A stretch of DNA of 64,000 nt, from the NCBI RefSeq assembly GCF_016612545.1, contig NZ_JAENRY010000039.1:23135-87134 (forward strand), given 5' to 3'. The DNA comes from Streptomyces sp. MBT65. GTDB lineage: Bacteria; Actinomycetota; Actinomycetes; Streptomycetales; Streptomycetaceae. Below, piece after piece: positions 1 through 10,946 of this stretch. The notes beneath the pieces were generated by a model. The model did not search any database and had not been told where the DNA came from. It was given only the letters and a program-made list of their open reading frames with translations. The position numbers and the translations under genes are program-made. Positions within the stretch are counted from its first letter, which is position 1, and the number at the start of each line of letters is the position of its first letter.

Positions 1-124
1 GGGGCCGTTCACCGAGGCCGCCACCGTCGATCTGCTGGGCCGGACGATCTCCAGCTCCCGGGCCGAGGGCCAGCTCGAACTCGCCCTCGGTCCATGGGAG
101 ATCCACAGCCTCGTGCTCCGGTAG
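1..124 (+). CDS. C-terminal end of a glycoside hydrolase, probably GH38 alpha-mannosidase (partial)
   Basis: Only the last 40 codons lie in the window, read in the frame starting at base 2 and ending with TAG at 122-124. The tail ends in PWEIHSLVLR. A stretch with alternating hydrophobic residues that finishes with a P-x-x-I-x-x-L-x-L strand is typical of the C-terminal beta domain of GH38 alpha-mannosidases and related sugar hydrolases. It stops 6 bases before the GH2 beta-galactosidase start, so the two are probably co-transcribed. The family call rests on a short tail and on context and could be wrong; that it is the 3' end of a real gene is fairly sure. Confidence 0.5.
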   Translation, partial: GPFTEAATVDLLGRTISSSRAEGQLELALGPWEIHSLVLR

Positions 125-3163
<3,039 letters not shown>

Positions 3164-3173
3164 GTCGGCACCT

Positions 3174-3213
3174 CTGAGGGTGCGGTCTCGCACGGCGGGG
3201 ACCGCACCCTCAG
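3174..3213. terminator. Intrinsic-type terminator after the beta-galactosidase
   Basis: A perfect 14-bp stem (3174-3187 pairing with 3200-3213) around a 12-base loop begins 10 bases after the beta-galactosidase stop codon. It lacks a long U run, as is common in Streptomyces terminators. Confidence 0.8.
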
Positions 3214-3238
3214 TATGGGAGGGGACGACTGCCGTCCC

Positions 3239-3265
3239 GGGGCGCCGCCCCTTACCGGGCGCCCC
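3239..3265 (+). promoter_or_regulatory. GC hairpin in the leader of the MOSC fusion gene
   Basis: An 8-bp perfect stem (3239-3246 with 3258-3265) with an 11-base loop sits just upstream of the Shine-Dalgarno AAGGAG of the next gene. It may be a second terminator or modulate translation initiation. Only the hairpin itself is seen. Confidence 0.3.
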
Positions 3266-3284
3266 CTAGGGGAAGGAGCTCCCG

Positions 3285-5009
3285 ATGCCCACCCTGCTCT
3301 CGGTGAATGTCGGCATGCCGAAGGACGTCCCCTGGCAGGGCAAGACCGTCTACACAGGTGTATGGAAATACCCGGTGATCGGCCCGGCCATGGTCCGGCG
3401 GCTCAACATCGACGGCGACGGCCAGGGTGACACCGCGGGCCACGGCGGCGAGCAGCGGGCCGTGCTCGTCTACCAGATCCAGTCGTACCGGCACTGGCAG
3501 CGGCACTTCGGCCGGGACGACCTCGGCTACGGCCAGTTCGGCGAGAACCTCACCGTGGACGGCCTGCTCGACGACGAGGTGTGCATCGGCGACCGGTACC
3601 GCATCGGGGAGGCCGAGTTCGAGGTCACCCAGCCGCGTGTCACCTGCTATCGCGTCGGCATGCGCTTCGGCGCCCCCGAGCTGGCCGCGCTGCTGGTGAG
3701 CCATCACCGTCCCGGGTTCTACATGCGGGTCGTACGGGAGGGCCGGGTGCAGGCCGGCGACCGGATCGTACGGACCAGGACCGGTCCGGGCGAACTGAGC
3801 GTGGCCGCCACCGACGCGCTGCTCTACCTCCCTGGTCGCGAACCCGCCCAGCTGCGCCTCGCCCTGGACATCCCCGCGCTGAGCCCCGGCTGGCAGGGCT
3901 CGTTCCGTGAGCTGCTCGCCGCGGCCGACGGTCCGCAGCCCGCGGCCCGCCCGGCCTGGGCCGGTTTCCGCACTCTGCGGGTGACGGACGTGATCCCCGA
4001 GACCACGACGGTCACCTCCATCCGGCTGACCGCCCCGGACGACTCCCCGCTCCCGGCCGCCCGCGCGGGCCAGTACCTGACCCTGCGCGTTCCCACGGCG
4101 ACCGGACCCGCCCCCGTGCGCAGCTACTCGCTGTCCGCCGCACCCGACGCCGGCAGCTACCGGATCAGCGTCAAACACGAGCCCCACGGCACCGCGAGCG
4201 GCTATCTGACCACGCGGCTACGGCCCGGCGCCGTTCTCGAAGTCGCCGCGCCCCGTGGGGAGTTCGTGTACGCCGAGGGCAGCGGACCGGTGCTCCTCAT
4301 CTCCGCCGGCATCGGTCTCACGCCGGTGCTGTCCATGTTGCACGCGCTCGCGGCGCAGGGCAGCAAGCGTGCGGTCTGGTGGATCCACGGCGCGCGCGGT
4401 CCCCGGGAACACCCCCTCGCGGCCGAGGCACACGAGCTGCTCGCCGCGCTGCCGGACGCGCAGGAACACGTGTTCTATAGCGCGGCCACGCCCGAGGAAC
4501 GGCAGCGCGCCCACGCCGCCCCGGGCCGCCTCACGAGGGAGCGCCTGCTCGCGCTGTCGGTCCCGGCCGACGCGACCGCGTACATCTGCGGCCCGGCCCC
4601 CTTCATGGCCGACATGCGGCAGGCCCTCACCGAGGCCGGCCTCGACCCGGCGCACATCCACACCGAGCTGTTCGGAACCCTGGACGCCATCAACCCCGGC
4701 CTCACCGACCGTCCCGCCCGGGCGCCTCACCGGCCACCGGGCCCGCCTGGAACGGGCCCGCTGGTGACCTTCGCGCGCAGCGGTATCGCCGTACCGTTCG
4801 ACGACGGCGACCGCAGTGTGCTCGAACTCGCCGACGCCTGCGACGTACCCACCCGCTGGAGCTGCCGCACGGGCGTCTGCCACACGTGCGTCACGCCCCT
4901 GTTGTCGGGCACGATCGCCTACTCCCCCGATCCGCTGGAGCCACCGGCCGAGGGCGAGATCCTGATCTGCTGCGCCCGCCCGGACACGGACATCGTCCTG
5001 GACATGTGA
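3285..5009 (+). CDS. MOSC domain / FNR-type reductase / 2Fe-2S ferredoxin fusion protein
   Basis: A 574-residue cytoplasmic fusion. Residues about 1-215 form a YiiM-type MOSC domain with the conserved Cys in QPRVTCYRVG. Residues about 225-465 are a flavin reductase core with the FAD-binding RSYSLSAAP motif and the nucleotide-binding GIGLTPVLSML segment. Residues about 490-574 are a plant-type ferredoxin with CRTGVCHTC and a fourth Cys in CCARP. Electrons would run NAD(P)H to flavin to [2Fe-2S] to the substrate bound or activated by the MOSC domain; related MOSC proteins serve molybdenum-dependent N-hydroxylated-compound reduction, but the substrate here is not visible. ATG is preceded by AAGGAG at 7 bases. 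It stands between two terminator-like hairpins and a convergent operon, so it looks monocistronic. Confidence 0.88.
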   Translation: MPTLLSVNVGMPKDVPWQGKTVYTGVWKYPVIGPAMVRRLNIDGDGQGDTAGHGGEQRAVLVYQIQSYRHWQRHFGRDDLGYGQFGENLTVDGLLDDEVCIGDRYRIGEAEFEVTQPRVTCYRVGMRFGAPELAALLVSHHRPGFYMRVVREGRVQAGDRIVRTRTGPGELSVAATDALLYLPGREPAQLRLALDIPALSPGWQGSFRELLAAADGPQPAARPAWAGFRTLRVTDVIPETTTVTSIRLTAPDDSPLPAARAGQYLTLRVPTATGPAPVRSYSLSAAPDAGSYRISVKHEPHGTASGYLTTRLRPGAVLEVAAPRGEFVYAEGSGPVLLISAGIGLTPVLSMLHALAAQGSKRAVWWIHGARGPREHPLAAEAHELLAALPDAQEHVFYSAATPEERQRAHAAPGRLTRERLLALSVPADATAYICGPAPFMADMRQALTEAGLDPAHIHTELFGTLDAINPGLTDRPARAPHRPPGPPGTGPLVTFARSGIAVPFDDGDRSVLELADACDVPTRWSCRTGVCHTCVTPLLSGTIAYSPDPLEPPAEGEILICCARPDTDIVLDM

Positions 5010-5038
5010 GTCCGACGCGTCGCCCGCGCCTCGCCCGA

Positions 5039-6028
5039 CTAGGTCAACTGCCCTGCCCCCGCCGCCCATTCGTGCGTCGGCAGCTCAAGGAGCCGCTCGA
5101 TCCGGGCGCTGTCCGGCAGCGGGCCGTGATCGGCGGTCACCTTGAGTGCCGAAGTCGCCGTGATGTGCCCCAGCCGCAGCGCCCGCTCCATGCCCTCGCC
5201 CCGCAGCAGCCCGGCCAGGACTCCGGCGGCGAACGCGTCGCCCGCGCCCACGGGTTCCACCACGTCCGTGTCCAGCGCGGGCACGATCCGAATGCCCTCG
5301 TCGCCGAAGGCGATGGCCGAACGGCCGCCGTCCTTGACGACGAGGAGCCGCGGACGTGGCAACAGCCCCCGTACGTCCGCCGGCTCGAGGTCAGCGCCCC
5401 AGAGATCCCGCGCCTCGTCGAGGCCCACGAAGGTGATGTCGGCCCGGTCGGCGAGATCGCGCAGCACGGTGGCGGCCCTGCCGGGCGGCCACAGCGCGGG
5501 GCGGTGGTTGACGTCGAAGCTGATGGCGTACGGCCGTTCACCGGCCGGCACGGCGAGTGCCTCGGCGACCAGGCTCAGGCAGGACGGGGACAACGCCGGT
5601 GTCACACCGGTGAGATGGAGGACGGAGGCCGATCCCAGCCTGTCGTCGTCGAGTACGTCGGGGCCCATCGCGGAAGCCGCCGAGTTGCCGCGGTAGTAGT
5701 GGACGCGGGTCCGCGAACCGTCCGGCTCCTTCACCAGCAGACCCGTCGGCCGCTCCGGATCGCGGCGCACCCCGCTGACATCGACACCGGCCGCGCCCAC
5801 CTCCGCGAGCACACGCCGCCCGAGCGGGTCGTCGCCCACGGCCGAGAGCCAGGAGACGGGGACCCCCAGATCCGCCAGATACATGGCCACGTTCGACTCG
5901 GCCCCGGCCACCGACACCCGCAGATCGTCGGCGCTCTCCAGCGACGAGGACGGAGCGGGCGCCAGCGCCGCCATGGTCTCCCCGATGCACACGACCGGGC
6001 CTTCGGGCGGCTGCCAGCCGTTGCTCAT
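5039..6028 (-). CDS. 2-dehydro-3-deoxy-sugar-acid kinase, PfkB family (KDG/KDGal kinase)
   Basis: A 329-residue ribokinase-like (PfkB) sugar kinase. N-terminal substrate-lid motif around SVAGAESNVAMYLADLG (about residues 35-51) and the C-terminal PVGAGDAFAAGV motif with the catalytic Asp are present. In this operon it should phosphorylate 2-keto-3-deoxygalactonate (or -gluconate) to the 6-phosphate that the adjacent aldolase splits. Its start overlaps the aldolase stop by 4 bases (ATGA), so the two are translationally coupled. In E. coli the equivalent galactonate-pathway kinase DgoK belongs to a different fold, so this is a non-orthologous replacement of KdgK type. Confidence 0.88.
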   Translation of the reverse strand: MSNGWQPPEGPVVCIGETMAALAPAPSSSLESADDLRVSVAGAESNVAMYLADLGVPVSWLSAVGDDPLGRRVLAEVGAAGVDVSGVRRDPERPTGLLVKEPDGSRTRVHYYRGNSAASAMGPDVLDDDRLGSASVLHLTGVTPALSPSCLSLVAEALAVPAGERPYAISFDVNHRPALWPPGRAATVLRDLADRADITFVGLDEARDLWGADLEPADVRGLLPRPRLLVVKDGGRSAIAFGDEGIRIVPALDTDVVEPVGAGDAFAAGVLAGLLRGEGMERALRLGHITATSALKVTADHGPLPDSARIERLLELPTHEWAAGAGQLT

Positions 6029-6684
6029 GACGCCTCCCCGTCGGACGCCGTGTTCCGTACGCCGGTTCGTACGACGGCGAGGAAGGCGCGGGCCCGGTCG
6101 CGCAGCGCGGTCAGGTCGCCGCCGTCGGCCGCGTCGCCGACCAGCGGTGAGCCGACGCCGACGGCGGTCGCTCCGGCGTCCAGGTACGCCCGGGCGGCCA
6201 CCGCGTCGACACCGCCCACCGGCACGAACACCTCGTGCGGGAACGGGCCGCGCAGCGCCTTCAGATACGCGGGTCCGCCCGCTTCGGCGGCCGGGAAGAT
6301 CTTCAGCGCGGCGGCACCGAAGGAGCGTGCGGCGAGGATCTCGGTCGGGGTCAACACCCCGGCCAGCACCGGCAGTTCGAGCCGGTTGGCCTCACGGATG
6401 CCGTCGCCCAGTGCGGGGGTGACGGCGAAGTCGGCACCGGCCCGCCGGGCGGCGCGGGCGTCCTCGACGGTGAGGACGGTACCGGCGCCGAGCGGCCGGT
6501 CGGGGCCGAGTTCCTTGCGGGCGCGCTCGATGACGGAGAGGGCGTCAGCGCCGGTCAGGGACACCTCGATGAGTTCGACGCCCTCTTCGGCGAGGGTGAG
6601 GACGGTGCGCACGGAGGCTTCGGGATCGGTGCCGCGGACGACGGCGACAAGGCGGTGGGCGGCCAGGGCCGCTCGGAGATCCAT
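6025..6684 (-). CDS. 2-dehydro-3-deoxy-6-phospho-gluconate/galactonate aldolase
   Basis: A 219-residue class I aldolase of the KDPG family, a (beta/alpha)8 barrel. Family motifs appear in order: VVRG, IEVSLTG, GAGTVLT, FAVTP, then the Schiff-base lysine in LKIFPAAEAGG, and PVGGV near the C-terminus. It should cleave KDPGal or KDPG to pyruvate and glyceraldehyde 3-phosphate in the cytoplasm. Next to a galactonate dehydratase the galactose form (DgoA-like) is the likelier substrate. It lies 30 bases downstream of the mutarotase-like gene and overlaps the kinase gene by 4 bases. Confidence 0.9.
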   Translation of the reverse strand: MDLRAALAAHRLVAVVRGTDPEASVRTVLTLAEEGVELIEVSLTGADALSVIERARKELGPDRPLGAGTVLTVEDARAARRAGADFAVTPALGDGIREANRLELPVLAGVLTPTEILAARSFGAAALKIFPAAEAGGPAYLKALRGPFPHEVFVPVGGVDAVAARAYLDAGATAVGVGSPLVGDAADGGDLTALRDRARAFLAVVRTGVRNTASDGEAS

Positions 6685-6714
6685 GTGACGAATTCCCTTC
6701 CTGTACAGGTCGGT

Positions 6715-7533
6715 TCAGGCACAGCGGCAGTGCGTGGTCAGCGTCAGCCGCCACCGTGTCTCGCCCGACGCGGGTACCCGGGCGGCATCACCGGGGCCCG
6801 CTTCGGCGAGGTCGAAGACGCGGCCGAGCATCGGTTCGACGCCCGTGCTGCGGTAGGGGTGCGGGGCGGGATAGCCGCCCAGGTTGCGCCAGAGCGCGAT
6901 GGACAGGGGCTGCCCGTCGGCCTCGAGGGCGAACGAGAGCCGGTCGGCCCGGTCGTGGACGCAGCACTGGGCAGCGTCCACGACGGCTCCTACGGCGGTG
7001 CCGTCGTCGGGCCCGAAGCGGTCCAGGCGCAGCCCGCACGGCGCGGGCCAGTCGCCTTCCACCCAAGGGGCATCTGTCGGCCACTCCCTGTCCAGCAGCG
7101 GCGTCGCCTCGGGAAAGAGCCGGGTGCGGGCTCCGCCGTCGATGTGCACGAGCGCACGGTCGGAGAGGTCGAGCAGGGCGTGCGCGGCCCAGACGAAGCG
7201 GAAGCCCGGGTCGGCCGTCAGGACGTAGTCGGCCACGGCTCCGTCGGTGATGGCACGCACCGTGCGCGTCAGGCCGAAGCGGTCGCAGCGAAGGACATCC
7301 GCGCCCGCCTCCCTCGCCCAGAGCCGCGACCAGGCGTCACCGTGATCCGGGATGCCCCGGACCGTGGGGACGCACTCCTCCAGTCCGCCCGCGTCCGCGA
7401 AGGCGTCCCCCGGTACGGCCTTCTCCCGCTCCGGTGCCTCACGTCTCCACAGCCATTCGCGCCCCGCCGCCCGCATGGAGGTCCAACGCCCGCCGTGCGC
7501 ACGGTCGATAACGATGTCCAACGGCACGGTCAC
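6715..7533 (-). CDS. Aldose 1-epimerase-like (galactose mutarotase fold) protein, function uncertain
   Basis: A 272-residue protein when started at the GTG at 7533, which overlaps the TGA of the dehydratase gene (GTGA); an upstream ATG at 7566 would run into that gene and is rejected. The sequence has the pattern of the mutarotase superfamily: early IDRAHGGRWTSMRAAGREWLW (conserved G-G-x-x-x-x-x-x-x-G-x-E/W-x-L block), a central FRFVWAAHALLDLS segment with a His, and a late ALWRNLGGYP. It could interconvert sugar anomers before oxidation, or be a catalytically altered sugar-binding relative. The operon position supports a role in the galactose pathway. Confidence 0.65.
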   Translation of the reverse strand: MTVPLDIVIDRAHGGRWTSMRAAGREWLWRREAPEREKAVPGDAFADAGGLEECVPTVRGIPDHGDAWSRLWAREAGADVLRCDRFGLTRTVRAITDGAVADYVLTADPGFRFVWAAHALLDLSDRALVHIDGGARTRLFPEATPLLDREWPTDAPWVEGDWPAPCGLRLDRFGPDDGTAVGAVVDAAQCCVHDRADRLSFALEADGQPLSIALWRNLGGYPAPHPYRSTGVEPMLGRVFDLAEAGPGDAARVPASGETRWRLTLTTHCRCA

Positions 7534-8676
7534 CACTCCGCGAAGGAGCCGTCGGGGTGCCGCCACACGGGGTTGCGCCAGGCGTGACCGGTGCGGTCGG
7601 CGGCGCGTACGGCGGTTTCGTCGATCGTGATGCCGAGGCCGGGGGCGTCACCGCGCACGGCATGCCCGTCGACGAACCGGAACGGCGCCGGGTCGACGAG
7701 GTAGGACAGCAGATCGGCGTCCTTGTTGTAGTGGATGCCCCGACTCTGCTCCTGGATGAGGAAGTTGGGGGTGGCGAAGGCGACCTGGAGGCTGGCCGCG
7801 AGCGCGATCGGGCCGAGCGGGCAGTGCGGGGCGAGCTGGGCGCCGTAGGCCTCCGCGAGGGAGGCGATGCGGCGTACCTCCGAGATGCCTCCGGCGTGGG
7901 ACAGGTCGGGCTGGACGACGGCGATGCCCGCGGTGAGCGGGGGGAGGAACTCGGCGCGTCCGTAAAGGCGTTCACCGGTGGCGAGGGGGATCGGGCTCGA
8001 CTCGACCAGGCTCGCCAGCAGATGGCCGTGCTCGGGCAGGACGGGTTCCTCGACGAACAGCGGGTGCAGCGGGGCGAGTTCGGCCAGGACGCGGCGGGCG
8101 GCGGGGGCGGTGAAGCGGCCGTGGCAGTCGACGGCGACATCGCGGTCCGGGCCGAGTGCCTCGCGGGCGGCGGCCACGCGGGCGACGATCGCGGCGGTCC
8201 CGGCGGGGGTGGGGATCGGTGAGGTCGCTCCGGCGGCGTTCATCTTCACCGCGCTGAAACCCGCCTCGACCTGGGCGGCTATCTGTTCGCGGAGCTGGGC
8301 GGGTTCGTCGCCGCCGACCCAGGCGTAGACCCGGACGCGGTCGCGCACGGGACCGCCGAGCAGGGCGTGCACGGGGGGCGCCGTACGTCTTCCCGGCGAT
8401 GTCCCACAAGGCCTGGTCGAGGCCGGCGACGGCGCTGGAGAGGATCGGGCCGCCCCGGTAGAAGCCGCCCTTGGACATGACCTGCCAGTGGTCCTCGATC
8501 CGCAACGGGTCCTGGCCCACGAGGTGTTCGGCCAGGACGTCGACGGCGGCGCGGACGACCTCGGCGCGTCCTTCGACGACCGGTTCGCCCCAGCCGATCA
8601 CCCCGTCGTCGGTCTCGACACGGCAGAACAGCCAGCGGGGCGGGACGAGGAAGGTCTCGACACGGGTGATCTTCAC
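7530..8676 (-). pseudogene. dgoD: D-galactonate dehydratase with a one-base frameshift
   Basis: The protein is readable in two frames that join at a run of six G (8373-8378, C on the coding strand). The first frame starts at GTG 8676, overlapping the regulator stop by 4 bases, and runs [15 protein letters not shown] to AGKTYGAP. The second resumes with [13 protein letters not shown] and continues to the stop at 7530. Removing one base gives 381 residues, the length of E. coli DgoD (about 382). The C-terminal half has metal-site motifs of the enolase superfamily ([23 protein letters not shown]), QPDLSHAGGISE, APHCPLGPIALAA and the ending WRNPVWRHPDGSFAEW, all characteristic of DgoD, which dehydrates D-galactonate to 2-keto-3-deoxygalactonate. 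The break is either a real mutation that kills the pathway or a sequencing error in a homopolymer. Confidence 0.88.
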
Positions 8677-9443
8677 TGAGACCGGGAGCCTTCCGTTTCT
8701 TCGGAGTCCGCCGTGGAGTCCGTTGCGGAGTCCTCGGCGTCGTCGAGGCGGTCCAGGTCGCGGCCGGCCTGGTCGAGCAGGGCGCGCATCGCGGCCTCGG
8801 CGGCCTGCGGGTCCCGCTCGCGTACGGCGTCCAGTACGGCGCGGTGGGCCGGGACGGGGTCCTCGCTGTGCGGGGCGCTGTGCACGATGCGGTCGCGGTG
8901 GGCGAGGCCGGACTCGATCACCATCTCCATGCGTTCGAGGAGTTCGTTGTGGGTGGCGGCGAGCAGGGCGCGGTGGAAGGCGAGGTCGGCCTCGACGGCG
9001 TGGGCGGCGTCGCCGCCCTCCTCCCCCATCGCGTCGAGGGCGCCGTCCAGGGCGACCAGGTCCGCGTCGGTGCGGCGCTGCGCGGCCAGCCGTACGGCGG
9101 CGGGTTCGATGATGGCGCGGACCTCGGCGAGGTTGTGCAGCAGCGCCCGGTCGGACTCGGAGGTGGACGCGCCCTCGAACTGCCAGCGCAGCACGTCGGC
9201 GTCGAGCAGGTTCCACTCGGCGCGGGGGCGCACGAAGGTGCCGCGGCGCTGCCGGGCGTCGACCATCCCCTTGGCCGCGAGCACCTTCAGCGACTCGCGC
9301 AGCGCGGTCAGGCTCACGTCCAACTCGCTCTGCAGCGCCACGAGATCGAGCGTGGCCCCTTCGGCGATCTCGCCGCCCAGGATGCGGCGGGCGAGGACTT
9401 CCACGGTCTGGCCGTGGACGCCGCGTCGGGCATAGGGCGTCAT
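8673..9443 (-). CDS. GntR-family regulator, FadR/FCD subfamily (DgoR-like)
   Basis: A 256-residue regulator. Residues about 10-75 are a winged helix ending in [24 protein letters not shown]; residues about 95-230 are an all-helical FCD ligand domain with conserved metal-binding His residues in [14 protein letters not shown] and AHRAVL. The [12 protein letters not shown] segment is typical of regulators of sugar-acid pathways such as galactonate (DgoR). It lies inside the operon between the dehydrogenase and dehydratase genes and probably represses it until galactonate or a later intermediate binds. The extreme C-terminus is an acidic low-complexity tail. Start is ATG at 9443. Confidence 0.87.
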   Translation of the reverse strand: MTPYARRGVHGQTVEVLARRILGGEIAEGATLDLVALQSELDVSLTALRESLKVLAAKGMVDARQRRGTFVRPRAEWNLLDADVLRWQFEGASTSESDRALLHNLAEVRAIIEPAAVRLAAQRRTDADLVALDGALDAMGEEGGDAAHAVEADLAFHRALLAATHNELLERMEMVIESGLAHRDRIVHSAPHSEDPVPAHRAVLDAVRERDPQAAEAAMRALLDQAGRDLDRLDDAEDSATDSTADSEETEGSRSQ

Positions 9444-9477
9444 GTCGTACAGCCTTTCTGCTGGTTGGGGAGCGTGG

Positions 9478-10251
9478 TCATGCGGAGGCCTTGACGACGC
9501 TCCAGCCGCCGTCCACCACGAGACTCGTCCCGGTGATGAAGGCGGCTTCGTCGGCGCTGAGGAACGCGATGGCCGCGGCCACTTCCTCGGGTGAGCCGAA
9601 GCGACGCAGGGCCGTCTCGGCGATGCTGCGTTCCCTCTCCTCGGGCGGTACCCGGTCCCAGGCCGCGGTCAGTATCGGTCCCGGTACGACGGCGTTGACC
9701 CGCACAACAGGCCCGTATTCGACGGCGAGTTGGCCGCACAGGGAGAGCAGCGCGCCCTTGGCGGCGGCATAGGCGGGATGCCCGGGAATGCCCTTGTGCG
9801 CGTGCACGGACGAGGTCAGCACCACGGCGCCCCGGCGCTCCTCCAGATCGGGCAGGACCGCCCGGAAGCCGAGGAAGCTGCCGGTCAGATTGACGTCGAG
9901 CTGCCGCTGCCAGGACGGCAGGGTCATCGCGTGCGCGGGCGTGACGTCGACGGTGAACGCGTTGCTGACGAGGACGTCGACGGGCCCGAAGGCGTGCGCG
10001 GCGCCGACGATGCGCGCCCAGTCGTCCTCGGTCGCGACATCGGCGGCCACGAACCGGGCCCGCCCGCCAACCTTCCCGATCCGCTCCGCCACCGCCTCGC
10101 CCCGCTCCTCGGCGATGTCGGCGAGCACGACGGCGGCACCCTCCTCGGCGAGGCGTACGGCCGTGGCGGCGCCGATTCCCGAAGCCGCTCCGGTGATCAC
10201 GGCCGTGCGCCCGGTGAAGCGGGTGCCGTGCCGTCGTACGGGCTGGTCCAT
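9478..10251 (-). CDS. SDR-family sugar dehydrogenase (probable galactose 1-dehydrogenase)
   Basis: A 257-residue classical short-chain dehydrogenase. Nucleotide-binding TGAASGIG (about residues 21-28), acidic residue after beta-2 (ADIAEE, suggesting NAD preference), structural Asn in LVSNAF, catalytic Ser in LTSSVHAHKG, and catalytic Tyr/Lys in HPAYAAAKG are all present. Given the dehydratase, aldolase and kinase downstream, the most economical role is oxidation of D-galactose to galactonolactone. Fucose or arabinose dehydrogenase remain possible, because SDR substrate cannot be read from sequence. First intact enzyme gene of the minus-strand operon; 34 bases separate it from the regulator. 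Confidence 0.8.
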   Translation of the reverse strand: MDQPVRRHGTRFTGRTAVITGAASGIGAATAVRLAEEGAAVVLADIAEERGEAVAERIGKVGGRARFVAADVATEDDWARIVGAAHAFGPVDVLVSNAFTVDVTPAHAMTLPSWQRQLDVNLTGSFLGFRAVLPDLEERRGAVVLTSSVHAHKGIPGHPAYAAAKGALLSLCGQLAVEYGPVVRVNAVVPGPILTAAWDRVPPEERERSIAETALRRFGSPEEVAAAIAFLSADEAAFITGTSLVVDGGWSVVKASA

Positions 10252-10302
10252 CGTGGGGTTCGACTCCTTCGCGCGTCAGGGCTTGCTGGAAACATAAGGG
10301 GC

Positions 10303-10833
10303 TCACTCGCGCACGAGCACGACCAGGTCCGCGTCATGATCGGCACTCCAGGCGAACGGCAGACCGTAGTGCAGCAGATGCGCTCCGCCGTACGACGTCC
10401 CGCTCGCCGTGTCCCGGTAGCGGGCCGCCGGTTCGAGGCCCCGCAACCGCAGCCGGGCCGGACGCCCCGGCACGAGCGGCGCGCCGTCGAGCCGCCCGGT
10501 GCTCAGCGCGGCCACGACGGTACGGTCCCCGGCGTCGTACTGCACCCCACAGCTCGGCTCCTCCGGTGTGCCGAGGAGCCGCGCCTCACCATGGTGGATC
10601 ACATCCCGCACCTCCTTGTACCGGGCGATCCACTCGGCGGCCTCGGCCCGCCGCTCCGGCGTCCAGGTACGCAGGTCGGCGCCGATGCCCAGCACTCCGC
10701 ACAGGGCGTTGACGAAGCGGAAGGCGAGACTGCGCGGACGCGGATCGAAGACTCCGGGCGCGTCGGTGACCCAGGAAGAGGGGGCTACCGGCGTCACGGC
10801 GACGACTGTGGCGCGGGACCGAAACCCTGTCAA
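10303..10833 (-). pseudogene. 5'-truncated GH36 alpha-galactosidase remnant
   Basis: About 150 codons match the C-terminal end of actinobacterial GH36 alpha-galactosidases: WVTDAPGVFDPRPRSLAFRF, then GVLGIGADLRTWTPE, YKEVRDVIHHGE, a PSCGVQY strand and a beta-sandwich C-domain ending DADLVVLVRE. Full-length GH36 proteins are about 700 residues, so the catalytic barrel is missing. The open frame begins at a TTG in the promoter region with about 20 residues that do not look like GH36. The simplest reading is an internal deletion that fused the operon promoter to the 3' end of a lost alpha-galactosidase gene. The fragment should have no activity. Confidence 0.75.
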
Positions 10834-10857
10834 TATTAATTCCTAATTTATTAGAAC
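10805..10857 (-). promoter_or_regulatory. AT-rich promoter region of the galactose operon
   Basis: An unusually AT-rich block (10831-10857) is followed on the minus strand by TTGACA (10833-10828) and, 17 bases on, CACAGT (10810-10805), a fair -35/-10 pair. TAATT occurs twice within the AT block and could be part of a GntR operator. Because the -10 lies inside the reading frame of the GH36 remnant, the transcript would start downstream of that frame's TTG, which supports the view that the remnant is not translated as annotated. Confidence 0.45.
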
Positions 10858-10870
10858 GCCGCATCAGGGG

Positions 10871-10914
10871 TTGACACAGCTTCCCTCGCGTCCCAGCCTT
10901 TGGCAACGTTGTCA
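10871..10914 (+). promoter_or_regulatory. Promoter and LacI-type operator of the secreted GH2 gene
   Basis: TTGACA (10871-10876) is followed after 17 bases by CAGCCT (10894-10899), a weak -10. Directly downstream lies TGGCAACGTTGTCA (10901-10914), a 14-bp palindrome with one mismatched pair and the AACGTT centre typical of LacI/GalR-family operators. Its place at the predicted transcription start fits repression. No lacI gene is adjacent; the nearest in this window are at 28 and 53 kb. Confidence 0.55.
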
Positions 10915-10946
10915 GTGCCGCCGGTTTTTGATGGGACTTCACGCTC

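Noticed and set aside
3239..3265. Considered as a molybdenum-cofactor riboswitch because it precedes a MOSC gene
   Set aside because: Only a single short GC hairpin is present; the multi-helix structure of that riboswitch class is not visible.
4886..6688. A 600-codon plus-strand frame
   Set aside because: Shadow of the kinase and aldolase genes on the minus strand; composition is not protein-like.
7972..9216. A 414-codon minus-strand frame covering the start of dgoD
   Set aside because: Only its middle part (from 8676 down to about 8375) is real dehydratase sequence; upstream it is out of frame with the GntR gene and downstream it follows the frameshift.
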